DNA of 8,206 nucleotides from positions 1 through 8,206 of the forward strand of contig CAYUAC010000088.1 in NCBI GenBank assembly GCA_964442515.1, given 5' to 3'. This DNA comes from TCS-49 sp964442515. GTDB taxonomy: Bacteria; Campylobacterota; Campylobacteria; Campylobacterales; Sulfurovaceae. Of the stretch, positions 1 to 6,004 are shown piece after piece. Every line of letters starts with the position of its first letter. Within the stretch, counting starts at the first letter, position 1. Both the position numbers and the translations under genes were made by a program. The notes beneath the pieces are model-generated. The model made no database searches. It saw only the letters and a program-made list of their open reading frames with translations, and had not been told where the DNA came from.

Positions 1-1938
1 CTAGAACACGCGCTGTGGCAGCTGGGTGAAGCAAGCGGATTTAACAAGGCGCGGTATCAAAACGCGGTCCTGGAGATTTCCGGTCGTCTTTTGCAGCAGG
101 AAAACGGCTTAGAACGGCTCTACGGGTTTGCGCCCCTTTGCGATGAAGCCGGGCTGTTTCAGGGTACTGATTGGGAAAATCCCGAAGTTTTGCTCCCAAA
201 CCTTGTAAAAACGACCCTGGAAAGCAAAGACAAAGGTTTGATCACACTGGAGATTCTCAGTCAGCTGAGGCTTTTGGCTATAGCCAACCATGAACTTGTC
301 AAACCCGGTGTCGCGCCCGAACAGGCGCAGCATTTTCTCACGCAGGTGATGGCTTTGAATCTAAGCATCGTTTTTGACAGCGGTGATGAAGTGCTCAGGG
401 AACGGCTTGGAGATTACAGCGGTCATATCGTTGATCTGTTTCAGTTTCATTTGAACAAGATCGGTTTTGAAGATATTTTAGGCAGTTTGATTGATGAAAT
501 ATGGAGGATACTCTCCCAGCGGCCGGTGCTTGTCGATACGGTCAAATCGATGGTCACGCAGATTGCGATCGCTTTAAGCCAGGGCAGGGGCAGTCCGGGC
601 GAAACGGGCATCGGTGCCGACCGGCTGGTCAGCGCGCTCTTTGGTCCGACTCACGGCTGTCAGGATGATCCGGGTGTAGCGGGATATGAAACAAGACTGG
701 CTATTATGGACGACAGCTCTTTGCAGCAGGAAGCGTACGGATTTGCCCGAAGTATGCACGATGTGGGATTGGTGTCTGATTATCATGCCGTCTTTCTTTC
801 CTGGCTGGTAAAAAATCAGAAACAAAACCTTATCCCCGATGCCCTGGGACTTAGCAGTACCGGGCTTGACGTGTTTCGAAGCTACCAGGAACTTATCACC
901 GCTTTGATCCGGGAAGCGGTTTTTGTACCGACAGCGCAATGCATATACGGGCTGGCGTTGTTTATAGAAAGAGGTATTTTGTACTCGCCCTCAATTGCGC
1001 CGTCATTATGGAGGCAGATGCGGTTGGAACTTTCTGCTTACAGCAAAGAGCTTTTGTATCTGCGTTTTGGAGATATTCTTGATCCAAAGGTTCATCTGCT
1101 CAGTGCCACTTTGTCGCTTCTGGGGCAGCCGCTTGGGATCGGGCAGGGCAATAACCCCACATGCCAGTCGGCAAGAGCGATATCCATGTGGTCGTACAGT
1201 CAGCCCGATTATCTGCTTCATCTTATAGCGCNNNNNNNNNNGCAGGTTTCGTGTACAGACAGTATCGCTATGCACTTTGAGGGACAAAAGATCCTTTCTT
1301 CGCAGCTTCCAAACGGTTTAGTGAGTTCAACGGCTTTGGATACGGGTGCGGTATCGGTACTGCTTGTGCCGCATCTGGACAGGATTTATAACGAGATGGG
1401 CAGGATGTGCGCCCACAGAGGACAGGATCCGCACAAGTGGATCAATCCCGAGTTTCACGGCTGGTGGGTCGGCAGAGAGTTTTTGATCGCTGTGGATATT
1501 ACAACGGGGCGGTTGCAGGAATACGACCGTTTTTTGAAGCAGTTTTATAACAGTTACCATCCCCTGTATAACGGCAATCAACCCATTATTCACCCGCAGC
1601 CCGCGGGCTTGGCCGTAACCGACAGCAACGGGGTTTTTGTCGGTTGGCACGCGATCACGCTTATCAGGGTGGCTTTGGATCAAAACGGGATCATGCGAGT
1701 ATATTTTTATAATCCCAACAATGACAGCGGTCAAAACTGGGGCAACGGAGTCGTTGTCTCCACACAGGGGTACGGCGAGCGTTTTGGTGAGGCGTCCCTG
1801 CCTTTTGAACAGATGCTGTCAAGAGTATATATTTTCCATGATGACAACAGTTATCTTGTGGGACTCAGTGCTCCTGAAGAGGAAATACACAAAGTAAAGC
1901 AGATGGCGTATGAGAGTTGGGCAAAAGATAAAAAATAG
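1..1938 (+). CDS. Large uncharacterised protein, 5'-truncated, with candidate papain-like Cys/His/Asn domain
   Basis: The reading frame is open from the first base of the window to a TAG at 1936-1938, so the gene starts upstream; the TTG at 91 is only the first possible start codon inside the window. About 645 residues are visible. The N-terminal half is mostly amphipathic helix with no membrane segment. From about residue 380 the character changes: GQGNNPTCQSARAISMW places a Cys at 388, GWHAITLIRV a His at 550, and YFYNPNND an Asn at 571. A Gln/Asn-rich loop before a Cys at a helix start, then a His on a strand and an Asn on the next strand, is the order expected of papain-like cysteine peptidases or transglutaminase-like folds. 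That assignment is inference. I recognise no named family. The gene is convergent with ssrA. Ten Ns interrupt it, but the frame is open on both sides. Confidence 0.8.
   Translation, partial: LEHALWQLGEASGFNKARYQNAVLEISGRLLQQENGLERLYGFAPLCDEAGLFQGTDWENPEVLLPNLVKTTLESKDKGLITLEILSQLRLLAIANHELVKPGVAPEQAQHFLTQVMALNLSIVFDSGDEVLRERLGDYSGHIVDLFQFHLNKIGFEDILGSLIDEIWRILSQRPVLVDTVKSMVTQIAIALSQGRGSPGETGIGADRLVSALFGPTHGCQDDPGVAGYETRLAIMDDSSLQQEAYGFARSMHDVGLVSDYHAVFLSWLVKNQKQNLIPDALGLSSTGLDVFRSYQELITALIREAVFVPTAQCIYGLALFIERGILYSPSIAPSLWRQMRLELSAYSKELLYLRFGDILDPKVHLLSATLSLLGQPLGIGQGNNPTCQSARAISMWSYSQPDYLLHLIAXXXXQVSCTDSIAMHFEGQKILSSQLPNGLVSSTALDTGAVSVLLVPHLDRIYNEMGRMCAHRGQDPHKWINPEFHGWWVGREFLIAVDITTGRLQEYDRFLKQFYNSYHPLYNGNQPIIHPQPAGLAVTDSNGVFVGWHAITLIRVALDQNGIMRVYFYNPNNDSGQNWGNGVVVSTQGYGERFGEASLPFEQMLSRVYIFHDDNSYLVGLSAPEEEIHKVKQMAYESWAKDKK
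1232..1241. other. Assembly gap (10 Ns) inside the first CDS
   Basis: Ten consecutive undetermined bases lie between the codons for LLHLIA and those for QVSCTDSIAMHFEG. The frame is maintained if the gap is exactly ten bases, but a round run of ten Ns is often a placeholder of unknown length. Residues may therefore be missing between the candidate catalytic Cys and His segments, and the protein length here is uncertain. Confidence 0.95.
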
Positions 1939-2057
1939 GAATATGCAACTATATCATCTGTCATACCCGGGGTTTAAAACGGCAGTCACAGATATTGCTT
2001 AAGCGTCTGTATTTAGGGGTTTGATTAGGTTTTGTTAGAGTATATTGAAGTACCGAT

Positions 2058-2426
2058 TGGTGGAGCTGTGGGGAATCGAACCCCAGTCCGAAAATCGGCT
2101 CCCGAAAACGTCTACATGCTTAGCAAGGTTGATTAATTTCACTTTGTTTCGCACAACCTTCAAAAGCTACACAAAGCTAAGACATGATTTCAAGCCGTGG
2201 ACTGTCACCTCACGACTCTAAGCTATCTATTTGTATGAACCAAAAGCCGCTTAGATAGCATCAGCAGACTTTTAGCCTCCAAAGTTAGTTAACTTACGCA
2301 GCGCGTGCGTAAGCTGGAGCGTAATTTTTGTTGTTTGCGTTTATTGGTTCGCAAGCAGTTTTACGATCTGCTTAGATCGGCATGCAGTTTAAGGTCACCG
2401 ACTCCCGTCGAAGCCAAGTCAGCCCC
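2058..2426 (-). ncRNA. ssrA: Transfer-messenger RNA (tmRNA)
   Basis: tmRNA frees stalled ribosomes with SmpB: it is charged with alanine, enters the A site, and its internal frame adds a degradation tag. On the minus strand the RNA begins GGGGCTGACTTGGCTTCGAC (2426 downward), a hallmark tmRNA 5' end, and finishes with a T-arm (GGTTCGATTCCCC) and an encoded CCA at 2060-2058. The acceptor stem pairs GGGGCTG with CAGCTCC, with one G-U pair. Length is 369 nt, typical of one-piece tmRNA. The tag frame sits at 2338-2294. Only 20 nt separate the mature 5' end from the trpA stop codon, so the 5' end must be made by processing, presumably RNase P. No clear intrinsic terminator is visible past 2058. 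Confidence in identity is very high; the ends come from stem pairing. Confidence 0.97.
2294..2338 (-). other. ssrA: tmRNA tag-peptide reading frame, ANNKNYAPAYARAA
   Basis: Reading from the resume codon GCA (2338-2336) gives ANNKNYAPAYARAA and then TAA (2296-2294). The -AA terminus is the usual determinant for ClpXP-type proteases. The APAYA core matches tags known from Campylobacter and Helicobacter, which end in AKAA; here the Lys is replaced by Arg. The resume codon is assigned from the tag pattern and the unbroken frame. Confidence 0.93.
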
Positions 2427-2446
2427 TTCTGTGCGCAAACAACTGC
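2427..2446 (-). promoter_or_regulatory. Pre-tmRNA 5' leader with a segment complementary to the tag start
   Basis: This is the whole spacer between the trpA stop codon and the mature tmRNA 5' end. On the minus strand it contains GTTGTTTGCG (2443-2434), a perfect 10-base complement of CGCAAACAAC (2339-2330), which covers the tmRNA resume codon and the next two tag codons. The complementarity is seen directly. A function, such as masking the tag frame until RNase P removes the leader, is inference. Confidence 0.5.
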
Positions 2447-3187
2447 TCAGGAATTGATCATCTCTTTGATGTTCTTTGCCTGTTTGGATATATTAGCTAT
2501 TTTTTGACTCTTTGTCAAGTGCTCATCCATCATCACTTTGACAAACGCGCTGCCCACGATCACGCCGTCAGCGCCTTTTGCCCGCTCTCTGGCCGTGTTT
2601 TCATTGACACCAAAGCCCACGTACACGGGGGTGTTGCTATATTGTTTGATCTGGGCCAGGATCGTATCCAGCGGCTTGGCTTCGCCCGATCCCGTGATGC
2701 CGGTATAGGCAACCAGGTAGATAAATCCCTTGGCGTTTTTGACAATGCGTTTGATGCGCTCTTCACTGTCAGTTGGCGCTACAAAACAGATATTTTCCAA
2801 ATCGTATTGCTCAAAGACGGGAGTGTATTTTTGCGCTTCCTCGTAAGGCAGATCGGGGATGATGAATCCGCTGACACCGCATTTGTGCGCCTGTTGGCTG
2901 AAGACATCAAACCCTTTGCAGTAAAAAGAGTTAAAATATCCCATCCAGTAGGTGGGGATGATGGGTGAGGTTTGGGCGCTCAGTGCAAACAGATCATCGA
3001 GTACAAAGCCTCTTTTAAGGGCTTCCAGGTTCGCCTTTTCGATCACGGGACCGTCGGCGACGGGATCGGAAAAGGGGATGCCAAGTTCCAGCCTGTCCGT
3101 GCCCGCTTCTTTGAGCGCGCTGACCAGATCAAAGGTAAAGGTTTTTTCTTCATAACCGGTGGTAATATATGCGACAAGTTCTTTCAA
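2447..3187 (-). CDS. trpA: Tryptophan synthase alpha subunit
   Basis: TrpA cleaves indole-3-glycerol phosphate to indole and glyceraldehyde 3-phosphate; indole passes through a tunnel to the TrpB partner, where it joins serine. The 246-residue product has the TIM-barrel signatures of the family: LELGIPFSDPVADGP with the catalytic Glu at 34 and Asp at 45, the FIIPDLPYEEA strand, the YTGITG loop with its conserved Thr, and GFGVNENTARERAKGADGVIVGSAFV, which forms the phosphate site. It is slightly shorter than the enterobacterial enzyme (about 268 residues) because the N-terminus is short. The start is a TTG with AAGGAA eight bases upstream; there is no nearby ATG. It follows the Hpt gene by 14 bases and is probably co-transcribed with it. 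No other trp gene is present, so this trpA is away from any trp operon. Its last codons also hold the ssrA promoter. Confidence 0.96.
   Translation of the reverse strand: MKELVAYITTGYEEKTFTFDLVSALKEAGTDRLELGIPFSDPVADGPVIEKANLEALKRGFVLDDLFALSAQTSPIIPTYWMGYFNSFYCKGFDVFSQQAHKCGVSGFIIPDLPYEEAQKYTPVFEQYDLENICFVAPTDSEERIKRIVKNAKGFIYLVAYTGITGSGEAKPLDTILAQIKQYSNTPVYVGFGVNENTARERAKGADGVIVGSAFVKVMMDEHLTKSQKIANISKQAKNIKEMINS
2490..2518 (-). promoter_or_regulatory. Sigma-70 promoter for ssrA inside the 3' end of trpA
   Basis: On the minus strand TTGACA (2518-2513), a 17-base spacer and TAATAT (2495-2490) form a near-consensus sigma-70 promoter. It lies in the trpA codons for HLTKSQKIANI. Transcription would begin near 2483 and give a pre-tmRNA leader of about 57 nt. 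A full TTGACA with ideal spacing stands out here, because the other promoters in the window have weak -35 elements. ssrA RNA is abundant in bacteria, which fits a strong private promoter. Confidence 0.75.
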
Positions 3188-3194
3188 ATCCGTT

Positions 3195-3200
3195 TTCCTT
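3195..3200 (-). promoter_or_regulatory. Shine-Dalgarno deciding the TTG start of trpA
   Basis: AAGGAA on the minus strand lies between the Hpt stop codon and the trpA TTG, at a normal distance from it. It supports the unusual start codon, since the mature TrpA fold begins immediately with KELVAYITTGY and no ATG or GTG lies in position. Confidence 0.7.
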
Positions 3201-3201
3201 T

Positions 3202-3585
3202 CTAGGGCAGTCGTAAAATTCTTTTATCTATGGGTGAGAGCGCGGGCGCGTTGAGACTGAGTTCGTCACTCCATTTGCCAAACTGGTCGCTGACTAATAG
3301 CAGCCACTCTATCAGGCGCTCATCGGCAGGGATCAGCTCATCCTTGGCTTCTTCCAGTATCTCTTCGGCCAGATGCGAAACCTTGTTCATCGACCCCAGC
3401 TGCAAAAACCCCGACGCTGATTTGATATTGTGAAAAATACGAAACAGTTCGGCCAGCTTTGTGCTGTCTCTTTGGATCGCTAAGATGTTTGGCTCCATCA
3501 CTCCGCTCATCACTTCCAGGTGATCAATAAAGTCTTCAACGACCTCGTCGTCAAAATTTTCTATGAGTTTGTTTTTGATTCCCAT
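3202..3585 (-). CDS. Stand-alone Hpt (histidine phosphotransfer) domain protein
   Basis: The 127-residue, all-helical, acidic product carries FHNIKSASGFLQL, the Hpt signature (HxxKSxSG), with the phospho-accepting His at 52. The helix after it, ending LAEEILEEAKD, completes the four-helix bundle expected. Hpt proteins shuttle phosphoryl groups between receiver domains in multistep relays; this one has no kinase or receiver domain of its own, so it must act in trans, in the cytoplasm. Its partners are not visible: the kinase/regulator pair at the right end of the window is a conventional two-step pair. The gene is first in a unit with trpA, 14 bases downstream. The ATG at 3585 lacks a Shine-Dalgarno, and an extended -10 ends only 8 bases before it, so the message may be nearly leaderless. 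The fold assignment is secure; the pathway is unknown. Confidence 0.85.
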   Translation of the reverse strand: MGIKNKLIENFDDEVVEDFIDHLEVMSGVMEPNILAIQRDSTKLAELFRIFHNIKSASGFLQLGSMNKVSHLAEEILEEAKDELIPADERLIEWLLLVSDQFGKWSDELSLNAPALSPIDKRILRLP

Positions 3586-3593
3586 TGTGCCAA

Positions 3594-3602
3594 ATTATAT
3601 CA
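3594..3602 (-). promoter_or_regulatory. Extended -10 promoter of the Hpt-trpA unit
   Basis: The minus strand reads TGATATAAT (3602-3594), a consensus extended -10 (TGnTATAAT), with a poor -35 (TTGTCT at 19 bases). The expected start of transcription, about 3588-3586, is only 1-3 bases from the ATG of the Hpt gene. Confidence 0.65.
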
Positions 3603-3608
3603 TTTTTT

Positions 3609-3617
3609 TGATAGAAT
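3609..3617 (+). promoter_or_regulatory. Probable extended -10 promoter of panB-ruvB
   Basis: TGATAGAAT fits an extended -10 with one mismatch and is preceded by a T-run. It would start transcription near 3624, giving a leader of about 27 bases before the panB ATG. It lies 6 bases from the divergent Hpt promoter, so the two polymerase sites overlap physically and could exclude each other. Confidence 0.5.
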
Positions 3618-3640
3618 AAGACAATTATTACCCCTGTAAC

Positions 3641-3646
3641 GGAGGA
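3641..3646 (+). promoter_or_regulatory. Shine-Dalgarno of panB
   Basis: GGAGGA four bases before the ATG at 3651 is a strong ribosome binding site and fixes the panB start. Confidence 0.75.
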
Positions 3647-3650
3647 ATTT

Positions 3651-4427
3651 ATGCCAAAGATGACCGTAAGAAAAATGCGGGCCAATACGGAAAAACTCAC
3701 CATGATCACAGCGTATGACGCGCTGTTTGCAAAGCTGTTTGACGGGCGTGTGGACATGATCTTGGTCGGCGACAGCCTGAACATGAGCTTTATGGGCGAA
3801 GGTGACACCGTAAGCGCGACGCTGGATCAGATGATATACCACACCAAGGCCGTGTGCAACGGCGCGGGAGAAAGCTACATTATCTGTGATATGCCCTTTG
3901 GTACCTGCAGCGACAAAGACAAAGCCTTGGCAAACGCTACCAAAGTTTACCAGCAGACCAAAGCCGACGCGGTCAAGATCGAGGGCAACAACACCGAAGT
4001 GATCAGCCACCTCACAAACAACGGCATCGCCGTGGTGGGCCACATCGGACTGCTGCCCCAAAACGCAAGAGGCGAGGGCGGTTTTATGGTCAAGGGCAAA
4101 GATGAGGGCCAAAAACAGCAAATCATCCAGGACGCCATAGACGTGCAAAAAGCGGGTGCGAGCCTGATGGTGATCGAGGGGGTCAAAAGCGATGTGACCA
4201 AAGAGGTCGTAAATGCCGTTGATATCCCCGTTATCGGTATCGGCGCCGGAAGCGACGCTGACGGGCAGGTGCTTGTGTGGAGTGATATGCTGGGGCTTTT
4301 TGAAGACTTTACCCCCAAGTTTGTCAAAAAGTACATGCAAGGAGCCGATCTGGTCAAAGAAGCGGTGAAAGAGTACGCAGATGAGGTCAAAAACGGCAAA
4401 TTTCCCCAAAGCGAGCACACCTACTGA
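3651..4427 (+). CDS. panB: 3-methyl-2-oxobutanoate hydroxymethyltransferase (ketopantoate synthesis)
   Basis: PanB transfers a hydroxymethyl group from methylene-tetrahydrofolate to 2-oxoisovalerate, the first committed step to pantothenate and coenzyme A. The 258-residue product is close to the usual length (about 264) and has the expected TIM-barrel motifs in order: MITAYDALFAKLFD (residues 18-31), ILVGDSL with the metal-binding Asp at 41, CDMPFG with Asp at 80, VKIEG with Glu at 111, GHIGLLPQ (130-137), the catalytic-type Glu at 176 in VIEGV, and IGIGAGSDADGQVLVW. All key acidic residues are present, so the enzyme should be active. The start at 3651 has a strong ribosome binding site. The TGA stop overlaps the ruvB ATG in TGATG, which implies translational coupling. 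No other pan gene is in the window. Confidence 0.97.
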   Translation: MPKMTVRKMRANTEKLTMITAYDALFAKLFDGRVDMILVGDSLNMSFMGEGDTVSATLDQMIYHTKAVCNGAGESYIICDMPFGTCSDKDKALANATKVYQQTKADAVKIEGNNTEVISHLTNNGIAVVGHIGLLPQNARGEGGFMVKGKDEGQKQQIIQDAIDVQKAGASLMVIEGVKSDVTKEVVNAVDIPVIGIGAGSDADGQVLVWSDMLGLFEDFTPKFVKKYMQGADLVKEAVKEYADEVKNGKFPQSEHTY

Positions 4428-5428
4428 TGGAAAGAGTTGTTGAAATAGAGAAGTTTGAACAAGACAGCAGTTATGAAAACTCCCTGCGCCCCGAGCTGTG
4501 GGATGAGTATATCGGTCAGGAAAAGATTAAGAAAAACCTCAGCGTTTTTATCGAAGCCAGCCTCAAGCGTGAAGAATCCCTGGATCATATGCTGCTTTTC
4601 GGGCCGCCCGGCCTTGGCAAAACGACCCTGGCCAATCTCATAAGCTCGCAGATGGGAGCCAATCTCAAAACCACCGCCGCGCCCATGATAGAAAAAAGCG
4701 GCGATCTGGCGGCAATTCTGACCAACTTAGAAGAGGGCGATATCCTTTTTATCGATGAAATTCATCGCTTGAGTCCGGCGATTGAGGAGATTTTATACCC
4801 GGCGATGGAGGATTACCGCCTTGATATTATCATCGGCAGCGGCCCGGCCGCGCAGACTGTGAAGGTGGATCTGGCTGCTTTTACGCTGGTGGGAGCCACC
4901 ACCAGAGCCGGCATGATCAGCAATCCGCTAAGAGAGCGTTTTGGAATGCATTTTCGTATGCAGTTTTACAGCCATGACGAACTGGGCGCCATCATTTCCC
5001 AGGCGTCAAAAAAACTGGACAAGCCCGCCGACGGTGACGCAGCCGTCGAGATCGCGCGGCGTAGCAGGGGAACGCCCAGGATCGCGCTGCGGCTGCTAAA
5101 ACGGGTGCGCGATTTTGCCGAGGTCAATGACGAAACCGCTATTTCGCTGCCCCGTACCAAACAGGCGCTGGACGCCCTTGGCGTCAATGAAAACGGTTTT
5201 GACGAACTTGATATCAAGTTTTTGCGCCTGCTGCTTGAAGCCAAAGGCAAACCCGTAGGCCTTAGTACCATCGGGGCGGCACTGAGCGAAGATGAGGGTA
5301 CCATCGAAGACGTGATCGAACCTTTTTTAGTAGCTAACGGCTTTTTAGAACGCACCCCAAGAGGCCGGGTAGCTACGCCCAAGTGCTACGAAGAGTTCAA
5401 ACTCAAAAGTCAAAACGGATTATTTTAA
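4427..5428 (+). CDS. ruvB: Holliday junction branch-migration ATPase RuvB
   Basis: RuvB forms hexameric AAA+ rings on either side of a RuvA-bound Holliday junction and pumps the DNA through, driving branch migration in recombinational repair. The 333-residue product matches the family in length. Walker A is GPPGLGKTT with Lys 65; Walker B is LFIDEIHR with Asp 110 and Glu 111; sensor 1 is GATTRAG (156-162); the arginine-finger region is NPLRERFG (166-173). Sensor 2 lies in SRGTPRIALRLLKRVRDFA. The C-terminal winged helix ends FLERTPRGRVAT. The start codon shares one base with the panB stop, so ruvB has no separate leader and probably depends on panB translation. ruvA and ruvC are not here. No clear terminator follows the stop codon. 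Confidence 0.98.
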   Translation: MERVVEIEKFEQDSSYENSLRPELWDEYIGQEKIKKNLSVFIEASLKREESLDHMLLFGPPGLGKTTLANLISSQMGANLKTTAAPMIEKSGDLAAILTNLEEGDILFIDEIHRLSPAIEEILYPAMEDYRLDIIIGSGPAAQTVKVDLAAFTLVGATTRAGMISNPLRERFGMHFRMQFYSHDELGAIISQASKKLDKPADGDAAVEIARRSRGTPRIALRLLKRVRDFAEVNDETAISLPRTKQALDALGVNENGFDELDIKFLRLLLEAKGKPVGLSTIGAALSEDEGTIEDVIEPFLVANGFLERTPRGRVATPKCYEEFKLKSQNGLF

Positions 5429-5470
5429 AAAAATGTCGTGACAAATGCTTTCATTTAAAGAATATTGTTA

Positions 5471-5476
5471 TATAAT
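5471..5476 (+). promoter_or_regulatory. Promoter -10 for the pilin pair
   Basis: A perfect TATAAT lies in the A+T-rich spacer after ruvB. The -35 is weak (TTTCAT at 16 bases). Transcription would start near 5483, leaving a leader of about 48 bases. Read-through from ruvB is also possible, since no terminator is seen. Confidence 0.55.
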
Positions 5477-5493
5477 AGTTTAAATTTAATTTA

Positions 5494-5517
5494 CGTATCA
5501 AGAAACATATTGGTACG
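5494..5517 (+). promoter_or_regulatory. Small dyad in the pilin leader
   Basis: CGTATC (5494-5499) and GGTACG (5512-5517) can pair over six positions, with one G-U, around a 12-base loop. The element ends two bases before the Shine-Dalgarno. It could be a weak RNA hairpin near the ribosome site or a DNA operator half-site pair; it may also be chance. Confidence 0.3.
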
Positions 5518-5519
5518 AC

Positions 5520-5525
5520 AGGAGG
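5520..5525 (+). promoter_or_regulatory. Strong Shine-Dalgarno deciding the first pilin start
   Basis: AGGAGG five bases before the ATG at 5531 selects this codon over the in-frame ATG-like start at 5465. The choice is confirmed by the prepilin leader, which must be short and begin MQKG before the FTLIE motif. Confidence 0.85.
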
Positions 5526-5530
5526 ATAGA

Positions 5531-6001
5531 ATGCAAAAAGGTTTTACGCTTATCGAGTTGATCTTTGCGATCGTTATTATCGGGGTTTTGGCAGCTGTTG
5601 CCGTGCCGCAGTTTTCGGGCATGAAACAAAGTGCTGAGGTTTCAAATGTAGCAAACGTCGTAAACCAGTTGAAAAATACTGGTAAAGCTTCATATATGAA
5701 TCTAACTGAACTTAGCGGTCAAAGTCAAAGTGATATTAATATGACAGCGATTATAGATATTTCTGATGCAGGTGACAGGTGGAGTATAGATAATACAGAA
5801 GGAAGTAACGACGATATGATTCGTTATGCGTCAAATAGCGGTGATGTCAATGTTTCGATAGAGTATCAAAATGACGGAACAGTCGAATTCGATATAACTG
5901 ATAGCAGTGGAAACAATCAAGAGATTGCAGATAAGTTAACAGCACAAACGGGAATTGATTTTAATACTTCAAGTCCAAGTGCAACTTTGTCACTAGACTA
6001 A
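5531..6001 (+). CDS. Type IV pilin-like / pseudopilin, first of pair
   Basis: The 156-residue product has a class III (type IVa) signal: MQKG followed by FTLIELIFAIVIIGVLAAV, with cleavage by prepilin peptidase expected between Gly 4 and Phe 5 and the conserved Glu at mature position 5. The hydrophobic helix anchors it in the inner membrane before assembly into a pilus or a type II secretion pseudopilus. The globular part is acidic, Ser/Asn/Asp-rich and without cysteines, so it lacks the C-terminal disulfide loop of classical major pilins. From about 5640 the DNA is visibly more A+T-rich than its neighbours. It is followed after three bases by a second pilin gene. Whether it belongs to a pilus, a pseudopilus or a DNA-uptake filament cannot be decided here: no assembly ATPase, platform or secretin gene is adjacent. 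Confidence 0.88.
   Translation: MQKGFTLIELIFAIVIIGVLAAVAVPQFSGMKQSAEVSNVANVVNQLKNTGKASYMNLTELSGQSQSDINMTAIIDISDAGDRWSIDNTEGSNDDMIRYASNSGDVNVSIEYQNDGTVEFDITDSSGNNQEIADKLTAQTGIDFNTSSPSATLSLD
5565..5583 (+). repeat. 19-base direct repeat, copy 1 (pilin helix codons)
   Basis: TTGCGATCGTTATTATCGG is identical to 6042-6060. Both copies encode the same AIVIIG residues of the N-terminal helix in the same frame, so this is shared pilin ancestry kept at nucleotide level, not a mobile repeat. Confidence 0.85.
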
Positions 6002-6004
6002 GCT

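Noticed and set aside
574..939. Minus-strand open frame of 121 codons inside the first CDS.
   Set aside because: Antisense shadow of an intact plus-strand frame, with low-complexity basic translation and no ribosome site.
1939..2057. Possible terminator for ssrA or for the first CDS.
   Set aside because: ACAGA...TCTGT can pair only weakly and no T-run follows on either strand; I cannot support a terminator here.
2058..2110. tRNA-like 3' end with T-arm and CCA, possibly a tRNA-Ala gene.
   Set aside because: There is no anticodon arm within tRNA distance; the partner half of the acceptor stem lies 350 bases away at the tmRNA 5' end.
3600..4418. A 272-codon open frame on the minus strand, longer than panB itself.
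   Set aside because: It lies wholly antisense to panB, whose motifs are all intact; the frame is free of stops because of panB codon bias, and its translation has no recognisable features.
5429..5460. Possible terminator after ruvB (TGTCGTGACA and CTTTCATTTAAAG).
   Set aside because: The stems are only four base pairs and lack a following T-run.
5465..5530. An upstream in-frame start that would add 22 residues to the first pilin.
   Set aside because: It overlaps the TATAAT and leader, lacks a Shine-Dalgarno, and would bury the prepilin signal. The ATG at 5531 has AGGAGG and the proper MQKG leader.
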